NCBI GenBank assembly: GCA_964523105.1
Contig: CAZFZN010000025.1
Location: 1 to 64,000, forward strand
Origin: V1-33 sp964523105
GTDB lineage: Bacteria > Verrucomicrobiota > Verrucomicrobiia > Verrucomicrobiales > V1-33
DNA length: 64,000 nt
Direction of reading: 5' to 3'
Program-made: the position numbers and the translations under genes
Notes under the pieces: model-generated
The model's database searches: none
What the model saw: the letters and a program-made list of their open reading frames with translations, nothing else
What the model was told of the DNA's origin: nothing
Shown here: positions 1-8,204 of the stretch, piece by piece
Layout of the letters: every line of letters starts with the position of its first letter
Numbering within the stretch: the stretch's first letter is position 1

Positions 1-56
<56 letters not shown>

Positions 57-64
57 AAGCCACC

Positions 65-1297
65 ATGCACATCCCGACTCTCATCTCCCAAAAACGCGAC
101 AGTCATCCCCTGACCGACGCTGAGATATCACACCTCATTGCCGGCCTGACAGACGGAAGCATCCCCGACTACCAGTGGAGCGCACTGGCGATGGCGATCT
201 TCTTCCGCGGCATGACGGCGGAGGAAACGTGGAGCCTGACCCGCGCCATGCGCGACAGTGGCGAAGTGCTCGACTGGGGCGCGCCTGGCTCGCGGCCGCC
301 TGTGGTGGACAAGCACAGCACCGGCGGCATCGGCGACAAGACTTCGCTCATTCTCGCGCCGCTGCTCGCGTGCGACGGGCTTTGGGTGCCGATGATTTCC
401 GGACGCGGCCTCGGCATCACCGGGGGCACGCTGGACAAGCTGGAGAGCATCCCCGGCTTTCGCGTGGGCCTGACCACTTCGGAAATGCGCACGCAACTGG
501 AGCGCCTTGGCTGCTTCATGGCCGGACAGACGGCGACGCTGTGTCCGGCGGACCGGAAACTCTACGCGCTGCGCGATGTCTCCGGCACCGTGCCGAGCAT
601 CCCGCTCATCACCGCCAGTATCATGAGCAAGAAGCTCGCGGAAGGCCTCGACCGCCTCGTGCTCGACGTGAAGTGGGGCCGCGGTGCTTTCATGCAAACG
701 CGGCCGGAAGCGGAGGCGCTGGCACATTCCCTGGCGGAAGCCGGAAGGCTCGGCGGCGTGGAGTGCAAGGCGCTCATCAATCCCATGAACGAGCCGCTCG
801 GCTGCGCGGCGGGCAACGCCGTCGAGGTCCGCGAAGTGATCGCCACCTTGCACGGCCGCGGCCCGCAGGATCTGGTGGATCTGACGCTCGACCTTGCCTG
901 CGCCGTCTCCACGACGCCCCGCGAGGTGCATCACCGCCGCATGACCGACGGCACCGCGTGGAGCAGGTTCCGGGAAATGATCGTCGCTCAGGGCGGAAGC
1001 GAAACGTTCGACGAAGCATCGCTCCCCGCCGCGCCCGTCATTCACGAAGTCCAGGCGCCAGCCAGCGGCGGTGTGCAAAAGGTGGACGCCGCCGTGATCG
1101 GTCAGGCGGTGCTGCAACTCGGTGCCGGACGCGCCCGCGCGACGGACGCCGTGGACCATGCTGTCGGTGTGGATGCTCTGGTCAAAACCGGCGCCACGGT
1201 CCGCGCCGGCCAGGTGCTGTGCCGGGTTCACGCGCGAACCGCCGCCGCCGCGGAGGAAGCTGCCGCTGCCATTCAATCCGGTGTTCAAATAGTCTGA
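65..1297 (+). CDS. deoA: Pyrimidine nucleoside / thymidine phosphorylase
   Basis: This cytoplasmic salvage enzyme catalyses phosphorolysis of thymidine or uridine to the free base and (deoxy)ribose-1-phosphate. The 410-residue product has the expected order: an N-terminal helical domain, the phosphate-binding stretch KHSTGG at residues 83-88, and the family signature S-G-R-G-L-x-x-T-G-G-T-x-D-K-x-E around residues 112-127. The C-terminal part ends in the small barrel-like domain typical of the family. Length is slightly short compared with the usual 430-440. The ATG follows the heptamer array with little room for a Shine-Dalgarno site. The next gene starts 4 bases after the stop and is probably co-transcribed. 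Whether the preferred substrate is thymidine (deoA type) or pyrimidine nucleosides in general (pdp type) cannot be decided from sequence. Confidence 0.93.
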   Translation: MHIPTLISQKRDSHPLTDAEISHLIAGLTDGSIPDYQWSALAMAIFFRGMTAEETWSLTRAMRDSGEVLDWGAPGSRPPVVDKHSTGGIGDKTSLILAPLLACDGLWVPMISGRGLGITGGTLDKLESIPGFRVGLTTSEMRTQLERLGCFMAGQTATLCPADRKLYALRDVSGTVPSIPLITASIMSKKLAEGLDRLVLDVKWGRGAFMQTRPEAEALAHSLAEAGRLGGVECKALINPMNEPLGCAAGNAVEVREVIATLHGRGPQDLVDLTLDLACAVSTTPREVHHRRMTDGTAWSRFREMIVAQGGSETFDEASLPAAPVIHEVQAPASGGVQKVDAAVIGQAVLQLGAGRARATDAVDHAVGVDALVKTGATVRAGQVLCRVHARTAAAAEEAAAAIQSGVQIV

Positions 1298-1301
1298 CGC
1301 C

Positions 1302-1745
1302 ATGATTGCCCATTCGCCCGTGCCCCCCTGGGTGTTTTTATTGTTCCCCGTCGTCTTTGCCGGGATGTGGTGCGGCATCTGCCTTGTGCTTGCCCGGCTG
1401 GGCGGCTGGAGCCGGCTGGCGGCGCGGTTCCCGGCCCAGGCTCCGCCGGGAGGAACGCGGTTCTCCATGCAGAGTGCCAGAATCGGCCTGGTCAATTACA
1501 ACGGCTGCCTGACCATTCACACTTCGCCCGAAGGGCTGCATCTCGCCATCTGGGCGCTCTGGCGGCTGGGGCATCCGCCGATTTTGGTGCCCCGGGATGC
1601 CATCGGCACCGTGAAGCCCGGTAGATTCTTGTGGTGGAAGTTCGTGGATTTTAAGGTCTTCACCCCGCAACCGGTCAAAGTGCGCATCGCCGCCAGCGTG
1701 TGGGAGGCTTCTTCCGGCAGGGCGGCGGAAGCAATCTTCGATTGA
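1302..1745 (+). CDS. Small membrane-anchored protein, unknown function
   Basis: The 147-residue product has one hydrophobic segment at about residues 9-30, followed by a soluble domain rich in aromatic and beta-type residues. I do not recognise a family. The start lies 4 bases after the stop of the upstream phosphorylase, which argues for translation from the same mRNA. There is no signal-peptidase site, so the protein is probably anchored by its N-terminus. No catalytic motif is visible. A functional link to nucleoside salvage is suggested only by position. Confidence 0.7.
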   Translation: MIAHSPVPPWVFLLFPVVFAGMWCGICLVLARLGGWSRLAARFPAQAPPGGTRFSMQSARIGLVNYNGCLTIHTSPEGLHLAIWALWRLGHPPILVPRDAIGTVKPGRFLWWKFVDFKVFTPQPVKVRIAASVWEASSGRAAEAIFD

Positions 1746-1804
1746 AGTGGCGGCGGCAGCTGCATCGCCGCCCCGCGCTCTCTTCCCGATCCGTACAAAA
1801 GAAG

Positions 1805-1830
1805 AGCGGCGGATCTTGCGATCCGCCGCT
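1805..1830 (-). terminator. Intrinsic terminator hairpin
   Basis: A perfect 11-bp stem (1805-1815 with 1820-1830) closes a four-base loop. Read on the minus strand it is followed by a pyrimidine/T-rich tail (CTTCTTTT), so it best terminates the small minus-strand gene at 1913-2026 and possibly read-through from the alpha-2-macroglobulin genes. On the plus strand the tail is TTCATTT, so it may also serve the gene ending at 1745. Confidence 0.65.
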
Positions 1831-1912
1831 TTCATTTCAGGAGAGAGAGAAACCGACCCAGGAAAAACTCCCTCTCCATCAGATTGATTGACCGGGCGTG
1901 CCCGGCGGAAAT

Positions 1913-2026
1913 TTAGAAGCTCAAAGTCGAAGCGAGGAAGACCGTGATCGAGACGAACGTGGCCAGAGCGGCGAGAAGACTGAGGTCTTCCAGGGGGCGG
2001 GCGGGGCTATTGGCGCTGGCGTTCAT
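1913..2026 (-). CDS. 37-residue single-pass membrane microprotein
   Basis: An ATG-initiated frame encodes 37 residues: a polar, proline-containing N-terminus (MNASANSPARPLEDLS) followed by about 20 hydrophobic residues (LLAALATFVSITVFLASTLSF) that fit one transmembrane helix ending at the C-terminus. It lies alone on the minus strand, with an A+T-rich presumed promoter at 2030-2130 and the hairpin terminator at 1805-1830 about 80 bases beyond its stop. The clean layout of promoter-like DNA, membrane segment and terminator supports a real gene. No strong Shine-Dalgarno site is visible, and the family is unknown. Confidence 0.55.
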   Translation of the reverse strand: MNASANSPARPLEDLSLLAALATFVSITVFLASTLSF

Positions 2027-2198
2027 GGCGAAATCTTGTTTCAGTTTTTGTAATTGTGGAAATTGTAGCCCAGAAATTGGTGTCTGCAACAAAAATTATG
2101 GAAATCTCATTTCATTTCTGAGAATAACTTCGCTATCAGGTGGTTTCACGGCCAAACTGGCCATTTGCGGGAAGAATGCCGGTGTCGGCACCCTTGGA

Positions 2199-5100
2199 TC
2201 ACTCGACTTCCAGGGTTGAGCCTGCGCTGTGCGCCCTAAACTCCGGGGCGTACATGCACTGGAGTTCCGCCACGCCGGTTTGGCAGGCACCACGAAGTTG
2301 CACCCGGGCGCTGTATTCAAAGACGTGCGTGCCTTTCGGCAGCAGGTCGAAGAAGAAGTGGCTCGCGGTGTCGCGGGTGCTTTCGTAATAGCCGAGGCCG
2401 TCCTGCCATTTGTATGCGGAGAGCACATTCACCGGCTCCACGCTGGACGGGCGCTGATCCTTCAAGTGGACGAACTCCATGTCGCGGTCGGTGCGCAGTT
2501 CGAGGCGGACCACGAGTTCGTCGCCGACTTTCACTTTGCCGGCCACGGGGCGGAGTTCCGTGCCGGCGGCGGTGTGGACTTTGGTGAAGAGCGACTTCGT
2601 CACCTTGAGTGGCGTGCCTTCGTGCGGGGTGATCTCGTCGAGCACCTCGGTGTATTGCCAGTGAAGGCTGCCCCAGGCGAGGCCCTGGTCCGTCTTCACT
2701 AGTTTCACTGCGCCCATGTCCGGCTTGATCTCTGCGGCGGTGAACTTCTTCTCAAAGAAGCCCGTGCCGGCCTCCACTTTCTCCGGCTTCACTTCCGCGC
2801 CGCCGAGCGAAACACTGACGAGAGCATCGGAGGCCAGTTTGTCCGTGCCGCCGAGCAGCAGCGCATAGACGGCGTCGGCGGTCGCTTTCGTCGTCGGCCA
2901 GGACTGCGTTTGCTTTTGCTTCAGCAGCCATACCTGACAGTCGTCCACGAACTTCCCGTCCTGCGCGATGTCGCGGAAGGCTTCGATCATGAGCGCCTGC
3001 GTTTCGACGGGTGCCTGGCTCCACGACCACGGCTCGCGCTCCGCCGGCCATGAGCAGCCGAGTTCCTCACTCGAGACGGATCGCTCTTTCAGCGAGGCCA
3101 GAATGGCCGCGGGCGTTTTCGCATCGCCAAAGCGTCGCAGCCCCAGCGCCGCGTGCGCCTGGCTCATGCGCGGCAGGCCGGTCCAGTGTTTGCGTGCCTG
3201 GTTCAGAAAATAGTCGAGGGCTTCCTTCTGCTCCTGCGGCACGGGCCGGTGTTCGAGATAGAAACTGCGCCCGTAAAGATAGAGCGCCACGGTGGAACTG
3301 AAGTTGTCGGCGGCTTTGGCTTTGCGCCGCACGATTTCGCGGAATTCGCGCGCCAGCCACGCATCCAGCCGGTCGAGAGCTTTCACGGCAGGTTCGACAT
3401 TCACTTCCACACCCAGGTGCTGCAGCCGTCCGAATCCGGCGACGATGTAGAGCGTGATGAAGTCACTGCCCGGCCCGCCGGGGAACCACGGCCATGCGCC
3501 GTCCTCCAATTGCAGACTGCCCAATTTCTCCATGAGTCGCCCCATCTCCGCATCGAGCCGGTTGTCATCGAAGAGAATGCCGAGGCTGCGCTGCGATTCC
3601 GTCTGCGCTGCGCGGAGCCAGGGAGTTTCTTCGATCATCAACGACTTGAGTTCCGCGTGCTTCTCCAGCGGGCATTTCATCGCATCGGGCTGCGCGTCGC
3701 GCCAGAGATTGAAGACCCGGCGGATTTTCGGATCGCTCTTCGCGATGTGAATGGCGAGCGCATTGGCATAGAAGCGATTGAACGTCTGCTCGCTGCACTC
3801 GTGCGGAAACTCCATCAGATACGGCAGCGCCATCACCGCATACCACGCCGGCTGCGAAACCATCTGCACTGTCAGGCTCTGGTGGCGCAGTGTCGGCGAA
3901 CCGGCGCTCTCCATGAGCTTCTTGAACGCGAACTCCTTCGTGCCGGCGTCGCGCAGCGGCAGCGTGAGCGATTCCGTCACCGGAATGCGGCGCGAGAGTA
4001 CCGGCAGCCAGCCCTCCTCGCCGTCGCTCATCTTCTCTGTGCCGGCGGTCGCCTTCCAGGAGAGGAAACCCTGGCCGTCCGGCACCGTGATGCGCCACGA
4101 GAGCGTGCGCGATTCTTTCGCAGGCACATCGAACGGCTGCTCCGGCGCGGTCAATCCCAGCGCCGCATCCGCCGGCGCGAGCGTGGCGGCATCGGCAAAG
4201 CCCAGTCGTGCCGTGCCGCGCTGCGGTGCGTCACTTTGGTTCGTGATCTTCACCGTGAACTCCACCGTGTCTCCCTCGCGCAGAAAGCGCGGCTGATTCG
4301 GCTGCACCATCAGGTCGCGCGCGGTGATCGTTTCGCCTGACAGAAAGCCCGTGCGCAGTTGCTTGTCGTGCGCGAAGCCCATGAACTTCCACGTCGTCAC
4401 CGCCTCCGGCATGGTGAACGTCAGTTTCACTTTGCCGTCCTCCGCGAGGAGGTGCGGATAGAAGAAGGCGGTCTCCGCAAAGTTCTTGCGGGTGCTGGCG
4501 TGCTTCGGTCCCTGCGGTGCGGATTCGCCAGCGGAGGTGAACGCATCCGCCGCCGCTGACGGTGTGGTTGGGGTCACGGGAAATGAGGAGCCAGCTGAGG
4601 CACGCCCGAACAAACCAGTGCCGCCACCGCCGAACGTCTGTGGGATTTGCGGCGGATCAAAAACTTCGGAAAAACTCCGCGTCAGCTTCATGTCCTCAAA
4701 GCCCCCGCCGGACAAATTGTAGCGGAAGTAGCGACTGTCGCCGCTGGCGACTACCCATGCCCACGTGCGGACATCTTCCAGTTCATCCTCGTATGTTCCC
4801 CACCAGTTTGAGGCGAGGCTGGAGAACGAACTGAACAGCCCGTTCACCGTGCTCGCCGAATTGAGAGAGCGCGGGTCCGTATAGAACACGGCGAAGCCCT
4901 CCGGCCACGAATGTTCCTTTAGCGCGTCAAGCGAGGCATCGTAGAGCACCGCGGCCATCTCGACGGCGGCCTTTTCCTTGTTCGGACCCTCCACGGTCAG
5001 CGTCCAGGTGTCCTTCGCGCCGGGTTCGAGTTTGGAAGTGAGGTGCTCCCACTTCAGAGTCAGGTCTTTGTTTGACCACCGCACGGCGACGAACTGCGAC

Positions 5101-8100
5101 GAAGTGCTCAGCCGGTTCTCGCGCATTTGGGTGACGTGCAGCGTGAAGCCGCCGCGCTGCGCTTCGGTCACCGGAAACGTCACGCCCTGCTGCGTGCGGT
5201 CCGCGTCCGTCCAGAACCGCTGCACGATTTTGTGGCGATGCTCGATCTCGATGAACGCGCGGCCCTTGTCGTAACCCGTACCCCACAGCGCGGTGAATTC
5301 CGTGCCCGGTTCCACGCTCCACGCCGGCGCCTCCAATCGGTAGGGCACGCGCACGGCGAACGACTTCGCTGCCGGATCCACCACGATGATCTCCCTCCGC
5401 GCCGTGATCCTGCGACCCGTGCGGTCCTTCGATTCCAGCAGCGCGCGATACGCGCCGGCGGCGAGCTTCACATTCACTTTGGCTTCGCCCTTCGCGTCGG
5501 TTTTGAAATTGTCGCGCTGCACCACCTCGCCCGTGTCCCAGTTCGCCGGGTCCGACAAATCCGGCTCCGGGATCTCAAACGAACTGTAGAATCCGGTGTT
5601 AGGAAATCTGTTCTGTCTCGTTTTGCGATGCACCCGCTCCGGCTGGACGAGGCGGTGGACCGTCAGCGTGCCTTCCGCCACGAGCGGTTCGTCATCCAGT
5701 GTCGTCGTGTTCACGGTGATTTCCACGGGCGCGGCCACAGTCTGCCAGTCGCGCGTTCTCAGGTCCGCCTTCATGGCCACGTAGCCCGCGGACACGCTGC
5801 GATCCGCGCTGCGTGTCTCGCCGGCGGGGTCGGTAACGTCGGCATGGATTTTGTAAATGAACCACGCCTCGCTCGTCTCCGGCACGCTCTTGTCAGGCAC
5901 GGCGGTGAACTTCACCTCCGCCGTGCCTTCGGCGGTCGTCGTCATCGTGCCGTGTGCGATCCCCTGATCCTCGGAATACCCGGAGCTGTAGCTTGACCAC
6001 GACTCGCGCGACACATGCCACTGCACCTTCGCTCCGTCCACCGGTGCGCCGGTGTAGGCCAGTGCTTTTACTTTCACCGTCACCGGCTCGCCGAGTTTTG
6101 GCGCAGCGGCGGGCGGATCCACTTCCACGCGGAACTTCGGTCGTTTGTATTCCTCCACGCTGAAGGAGACCCCCCATCCACCGTCGGAGGAGATGAGGCA
6201 TTCGCCGTTCAAGCCCTGCTGCGGCGCTGTGAAACTGCCGCTGAACGACCCCCAGTCATTCGTCACCACGTCCACTGAAGCGATCTCGCGACGGTTCGGG
6301 TCGGTCAGCACTACCTGCCGCTTCACGCCGGCGAGCACACGATAGTTGTTTAGGCCATGATCGTGCTGCACATGGATGCCTTTGAACTGGATCGTTTGCC
6401 CGGGCCGGTAGATGGCGCGGTCGGTGAACAGGAAGGACTGGGTCTTGTCGTCACGGATGCGAGTCGCATAGCCGCGCAACTCATGGGAGAGCACCATGTG
6501 GCCGCCGAGCTTCGCAAAGAGGTAGCAGTCTTTGCCGTCATCGGGTTGGAAACTGACGAAGCCGTCGTCGCCCGTCGTGACGGGGGCGTCCGCGGTCCAG
6601 GTTTGCTTTTCGCCCGCGCGCCAGAGCGTGACCTCCGCGCCCTTGAGCGGCTCGCCGGTGACAGCGTCGAGCACCCATGCATCCAGGGTGACCGGGTCCA
6701 GCGTGCGGCGGTCGCGCGTCACCAGCGAGAGCGGCGTCACCCACACGCGGGCAGCCGAAACCTGATTGTCCTTCGCAGTGAACGCCGCATTCCCGCTCGC
6801 GCAGAGGAGATAGTAGCCCGGTTTGAGGTCCAGTGGCGCGGGCACGCGATGGCGGTGCTCCAGATAGTCGTCCGCGGGCGGAAGGTCCACCTGCCATGCG
6901 CGCAGCGGTTTCTTTTTCAGCAAGGGCTGCACCTGTTTGGTGTCCGGGTTGCGTTCCTTGATCGCCGTCGCCGGGTTCGGCTGTTCAGCGACGAGGTAGA
7001 GGCGAAAGAACACCTGATTGAGGTTGCGGTGATCGAGCACGATCTCCGGCTGCGCGGCGTTCCAGATCAATTCGGTGCTGAGGGTCAGCTCGCGCCGTTC
7101 GATGCCACCAATCTGGTTGCGGCAGCGCGGCGCGAAGAGGGATTTCGGGTGAGCCTGCACGCCCTCCAGCAGAATGCGCCGGGCCTCGGCGAGCTTGCGA
7201 CCGTCTTCCAGCACATGAGCCGCCAGCGAGCGGGCGCGCAGAGAGACTTCGTGCCCGGCGTGCTTCTGATAGAGTGCGGTGTATTGCTCCAGGGCGCGCG
7301 CGTCGGCGGGTTCGCCGAGGACTCCGCGCACCCATTCCAGCCGCTGGAGGTCCAGCGTCACCAGGGCCGCGGGATCGGCGTCGGCTTTATGCCATGCCAG
7401 CACCTCCTTGTAGAGCCGCAGCGCCTTGAGATTCGCCGCGTCGCCCGCGGGCACGTCCCACGCGAGGAATTCCTCCATGCTGCCCAGCGCCGGCGAAGCG
7501 GCATCCAACTCAAACGCATTTTCCGGCCGCGCCACCTGCTCGGCCATGGTGTAAAACGTGAGCGCCTCGCCCGCGAGGAAGTCGTAGAGCGTCGGCAGGT
7601 AACTGTCCGGCAGTTTGCCGGGCGGGAGCAGCGCGCCCCACTGCGCGACGGGCGTGCGGCGCAGTTCGTCCGTGTGACGGAGCGCCTGCGTGAAGCGCGC
7701 ATCCATCTCCGCCAGCAGGCGCTGCACATCCCATGTCGCAATGTCCGTGCCGCCCGCGCCGGGCGTGCGCTGCATGATCTTCCAGTCGTTCCGCCGGAAG
7801 TAATCGTGCAGCCACTCTGCCTGCAACGTGTGCAGCACCGGAAGCATTTCCGGTGGCGCTTTGGCGATCTCCTCCTCCATGCGCGCCACGCGGCCCTCGG
7901 GGCGCTCCTCTTGTAATTCCGCGTCGCTCTCGATGAGCACGCGCGTGGCCAGGGCGCGCGCCGCCACCGGCCAGTCTTTCGCCGCGCGCGCGGCGGTTTC
8001 CATTTTCACCAGCGCCGCTACCGCGGACTGCGGCAGTTGCCGCTCCATGAACCGGTCCACCCGCCTCCATTCCACATCGCTCGGCGCAGCGGCGGCGGCG

Positions 8101-8144
8101 GTGATGCCCAGGAACAGCGGTAGTAGAAAGAGGAGACGATTCAT
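2199..8144 (-). CDS. Secreted thioester alpha-2-macroglobulin (copy 1)
   Basis: The 1981-residue exported protein belongs to the large bacterial alpha-2-macroglobulin (A2M) group, which traps proteases in the envelope. It begins with a signal peptide (MNRLLFLLPLFLG, then an Ala-rich cleavage region). A helical N-terminal region spans about residues 30-330. The MG2-type motif FTDRAIYRPGQTIQFKG lies near residue 580. An A2M domain starts near residue 1228 (AFFYPHLL...TFTMPEAVTTW), and the thioester motif C-S-E-Q at residues 1450-1453 is intact. An alpha/alpha thioester domain and a beta C-terminal domain follow. A low-complexity Gly/Ser/Pro segment (about residues 1140-1220) sits where the protease bait region is expected. 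It is 60 bases downstream of a paralogue and probably co-transcribed with it. No pbpC, the usual enterobacterial partner, is adjacent. Confidence 0.92.
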   Translation of the reverse strand: MNRLLFLLPLFLGITAAAAAPSDVEWRRVDRFMERQLPQSAVAALVKMETAARAAKDWPVAARALATRVLIESDAELQEERPEGRVARMEEEIAKAPPEMLPVLHTLQAEWLHDYFRRNDWKIMQRTPGAGGTDIATWDVQRLLAEMDARFTQALRHTDELRRTPVAQWGALLPPGKLPDSYLPTLYDFLAGEALTFYTMAEQVARPENAFELDAASPALGSMEEFLAWDVPAGDAANLKALRLYKEVLAWHKADADPAALVTLDLQRLEWVRGVLGEPADARALEQYTALYQKHAGHEVSLRARSLAAHVLEDGRKLAEARRILLEGVQAHPKSLFAPRCRNQIGGIERRELTLSTELIWNAAQPEIVLDHRNLNQVFFRLYLVAEQPNPATAIKERNPDTKQVQPLLKKKPLRAWQVDLPPADDYLEHRHRVPAPLDLKPGYYLLCASGNAAFTAKDNQVSAARVWVTPLSLVTRDRRTLDPVTLDAWVLDAVTGEPLKGAEVTLWRAGEKQTWTADAPVTTGDDGFVSFQPDDGKDCYLFAKLGGHMVLSHELRGYATRIRDDKTQSFLFTDRAIYRPGQTIQFKGIHVQHDHGLNNYRVLAGVKRQVVLTDPNRREIASVDVVTNDWGSFSGSFTAPQQGLNGECLISSDGGWGVSFSVEEYKRPKFRVEVDPPAAAPKLGEPVTVKVKALAYTGAPVDGAKVQWHVSRESWSSYSSGYSEDQGIAHGTMTTTAEGTAEVKFTAVPDKSVPETSEAWFIYKIHADVTDPAGETRSADRSVSAGYVAMKADLRTRDWQTVAAPVEITVNTTTLDDEPLVAEGTLTVHRLVQPERVHRKTRQNRFPNTGFYSSFEIPEPDLSDPANWDTGEVVQRDNFKTDAKGEAKVNVKLAAGAYRALLESKDRTGRRITARREIIVVDPAAKSFAVRVPYRLEAPAWSVEPGTEFTALWGTGYDKGRAFIEIEHRHKIVQRFWTDADRTQQGVTFPVTEAQRGGFTLHVTQMRENRLSTSSQFVAVRWSNKDLTLKWEHLTSKLEPGAKDTWTLTVEGPNKEKAAVEMAAVLYDASLDALKEHSWPEGFAVFYTDPRSLNSASTVNGLFSSFSSLASNWWGTYEDELEDVRTWAWVVASGDSRYFRYNLSGGGFEDMKLTRSFSEVFDPPQIPQTFGGGGTGLFGRASAGSSFPVTPTTPSAAADAFTSAGESAPQGPKHASTRKNFAETAFFYPHLLAEDGKVKLTFTMPEAVTTWKFMGFAHDKQLRTGFLSGETITARDLMVQPNQPRFLREGDTVEFTVKITNQSDAPQRGTARLGFADAATLAPADAALGLTAPEQPFDVPAKESRTLSWRITVPDGQGFLSWKATAGTEKMSDGEEGWLPVLSRRIPVTESLTLPLRDAGTKEFAFKKLMESAGSPTLRHQSLTVQMVSQPAWYAVMALPYLMEFPHECSEQTFNRFYANALAIHIAKSDPKIRRVFNLWRDAQPDAMKCPLEKHAELKSLMIEETPWLRAAQTESQRSLGILFDDNRLDAEMGRLMEKLGSLQLEDGAWPWFPGGPGSDFITLYIVAGFGRLQHLGVEVNVEPAVKALDRLDAWLAREFREIVRRKAKAADNFSSTVALYLYGRSFYLEHRPVPQEQKEALDYFLNQARKHWTGLPRMSQAHAALGLRRFGDAKTPAAILASLKERSVSSEELGCSWPAEREPWSWSQAPVETQALMIEAFRDIAQDGKFVDDCQVWLLKQKQTQSWPTTKATADAVYALLLGGTDKLASDALVSVSLGGAEVKPEKVEAGTGFFEKKFTAAEIKPDMGAVKLVKTDQGLAWGSLHWQYTEVLDEITPHEGTPLKVTKSLFTKVHTAAGTELRPVAGKVKVGDELVVRLELRTDRDMEFVHLKDQRPSSVEPVNVLSAYKWQDGLGYYESTRDTASHFFFDLLPKGTHVFEYSARVQLRGACQTGVAELQCMYAPEFRAHSAGSTLEVE

Positions 8145-8204
8145 GGCAGCAGACAGCAGTAGCGGGAGAGCCGGCCCGCGGCGAGAACAATGTCGGACCT
8201 CAGA

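Noticed and set aside
128..1495. A 455-codon minus-strand frame overlapping the phosphorylase gene
   Set aside because: It lies antisense to clear phosphorylase motifs and carries no recognisable domain.
3153..7916. Long plus-strand open frames inside alpha-2-macroglobulin copy 1
   Set aside because: They are shadows of the 1981-residue gene; compositions are His/Arg-rich and no family motif appears.
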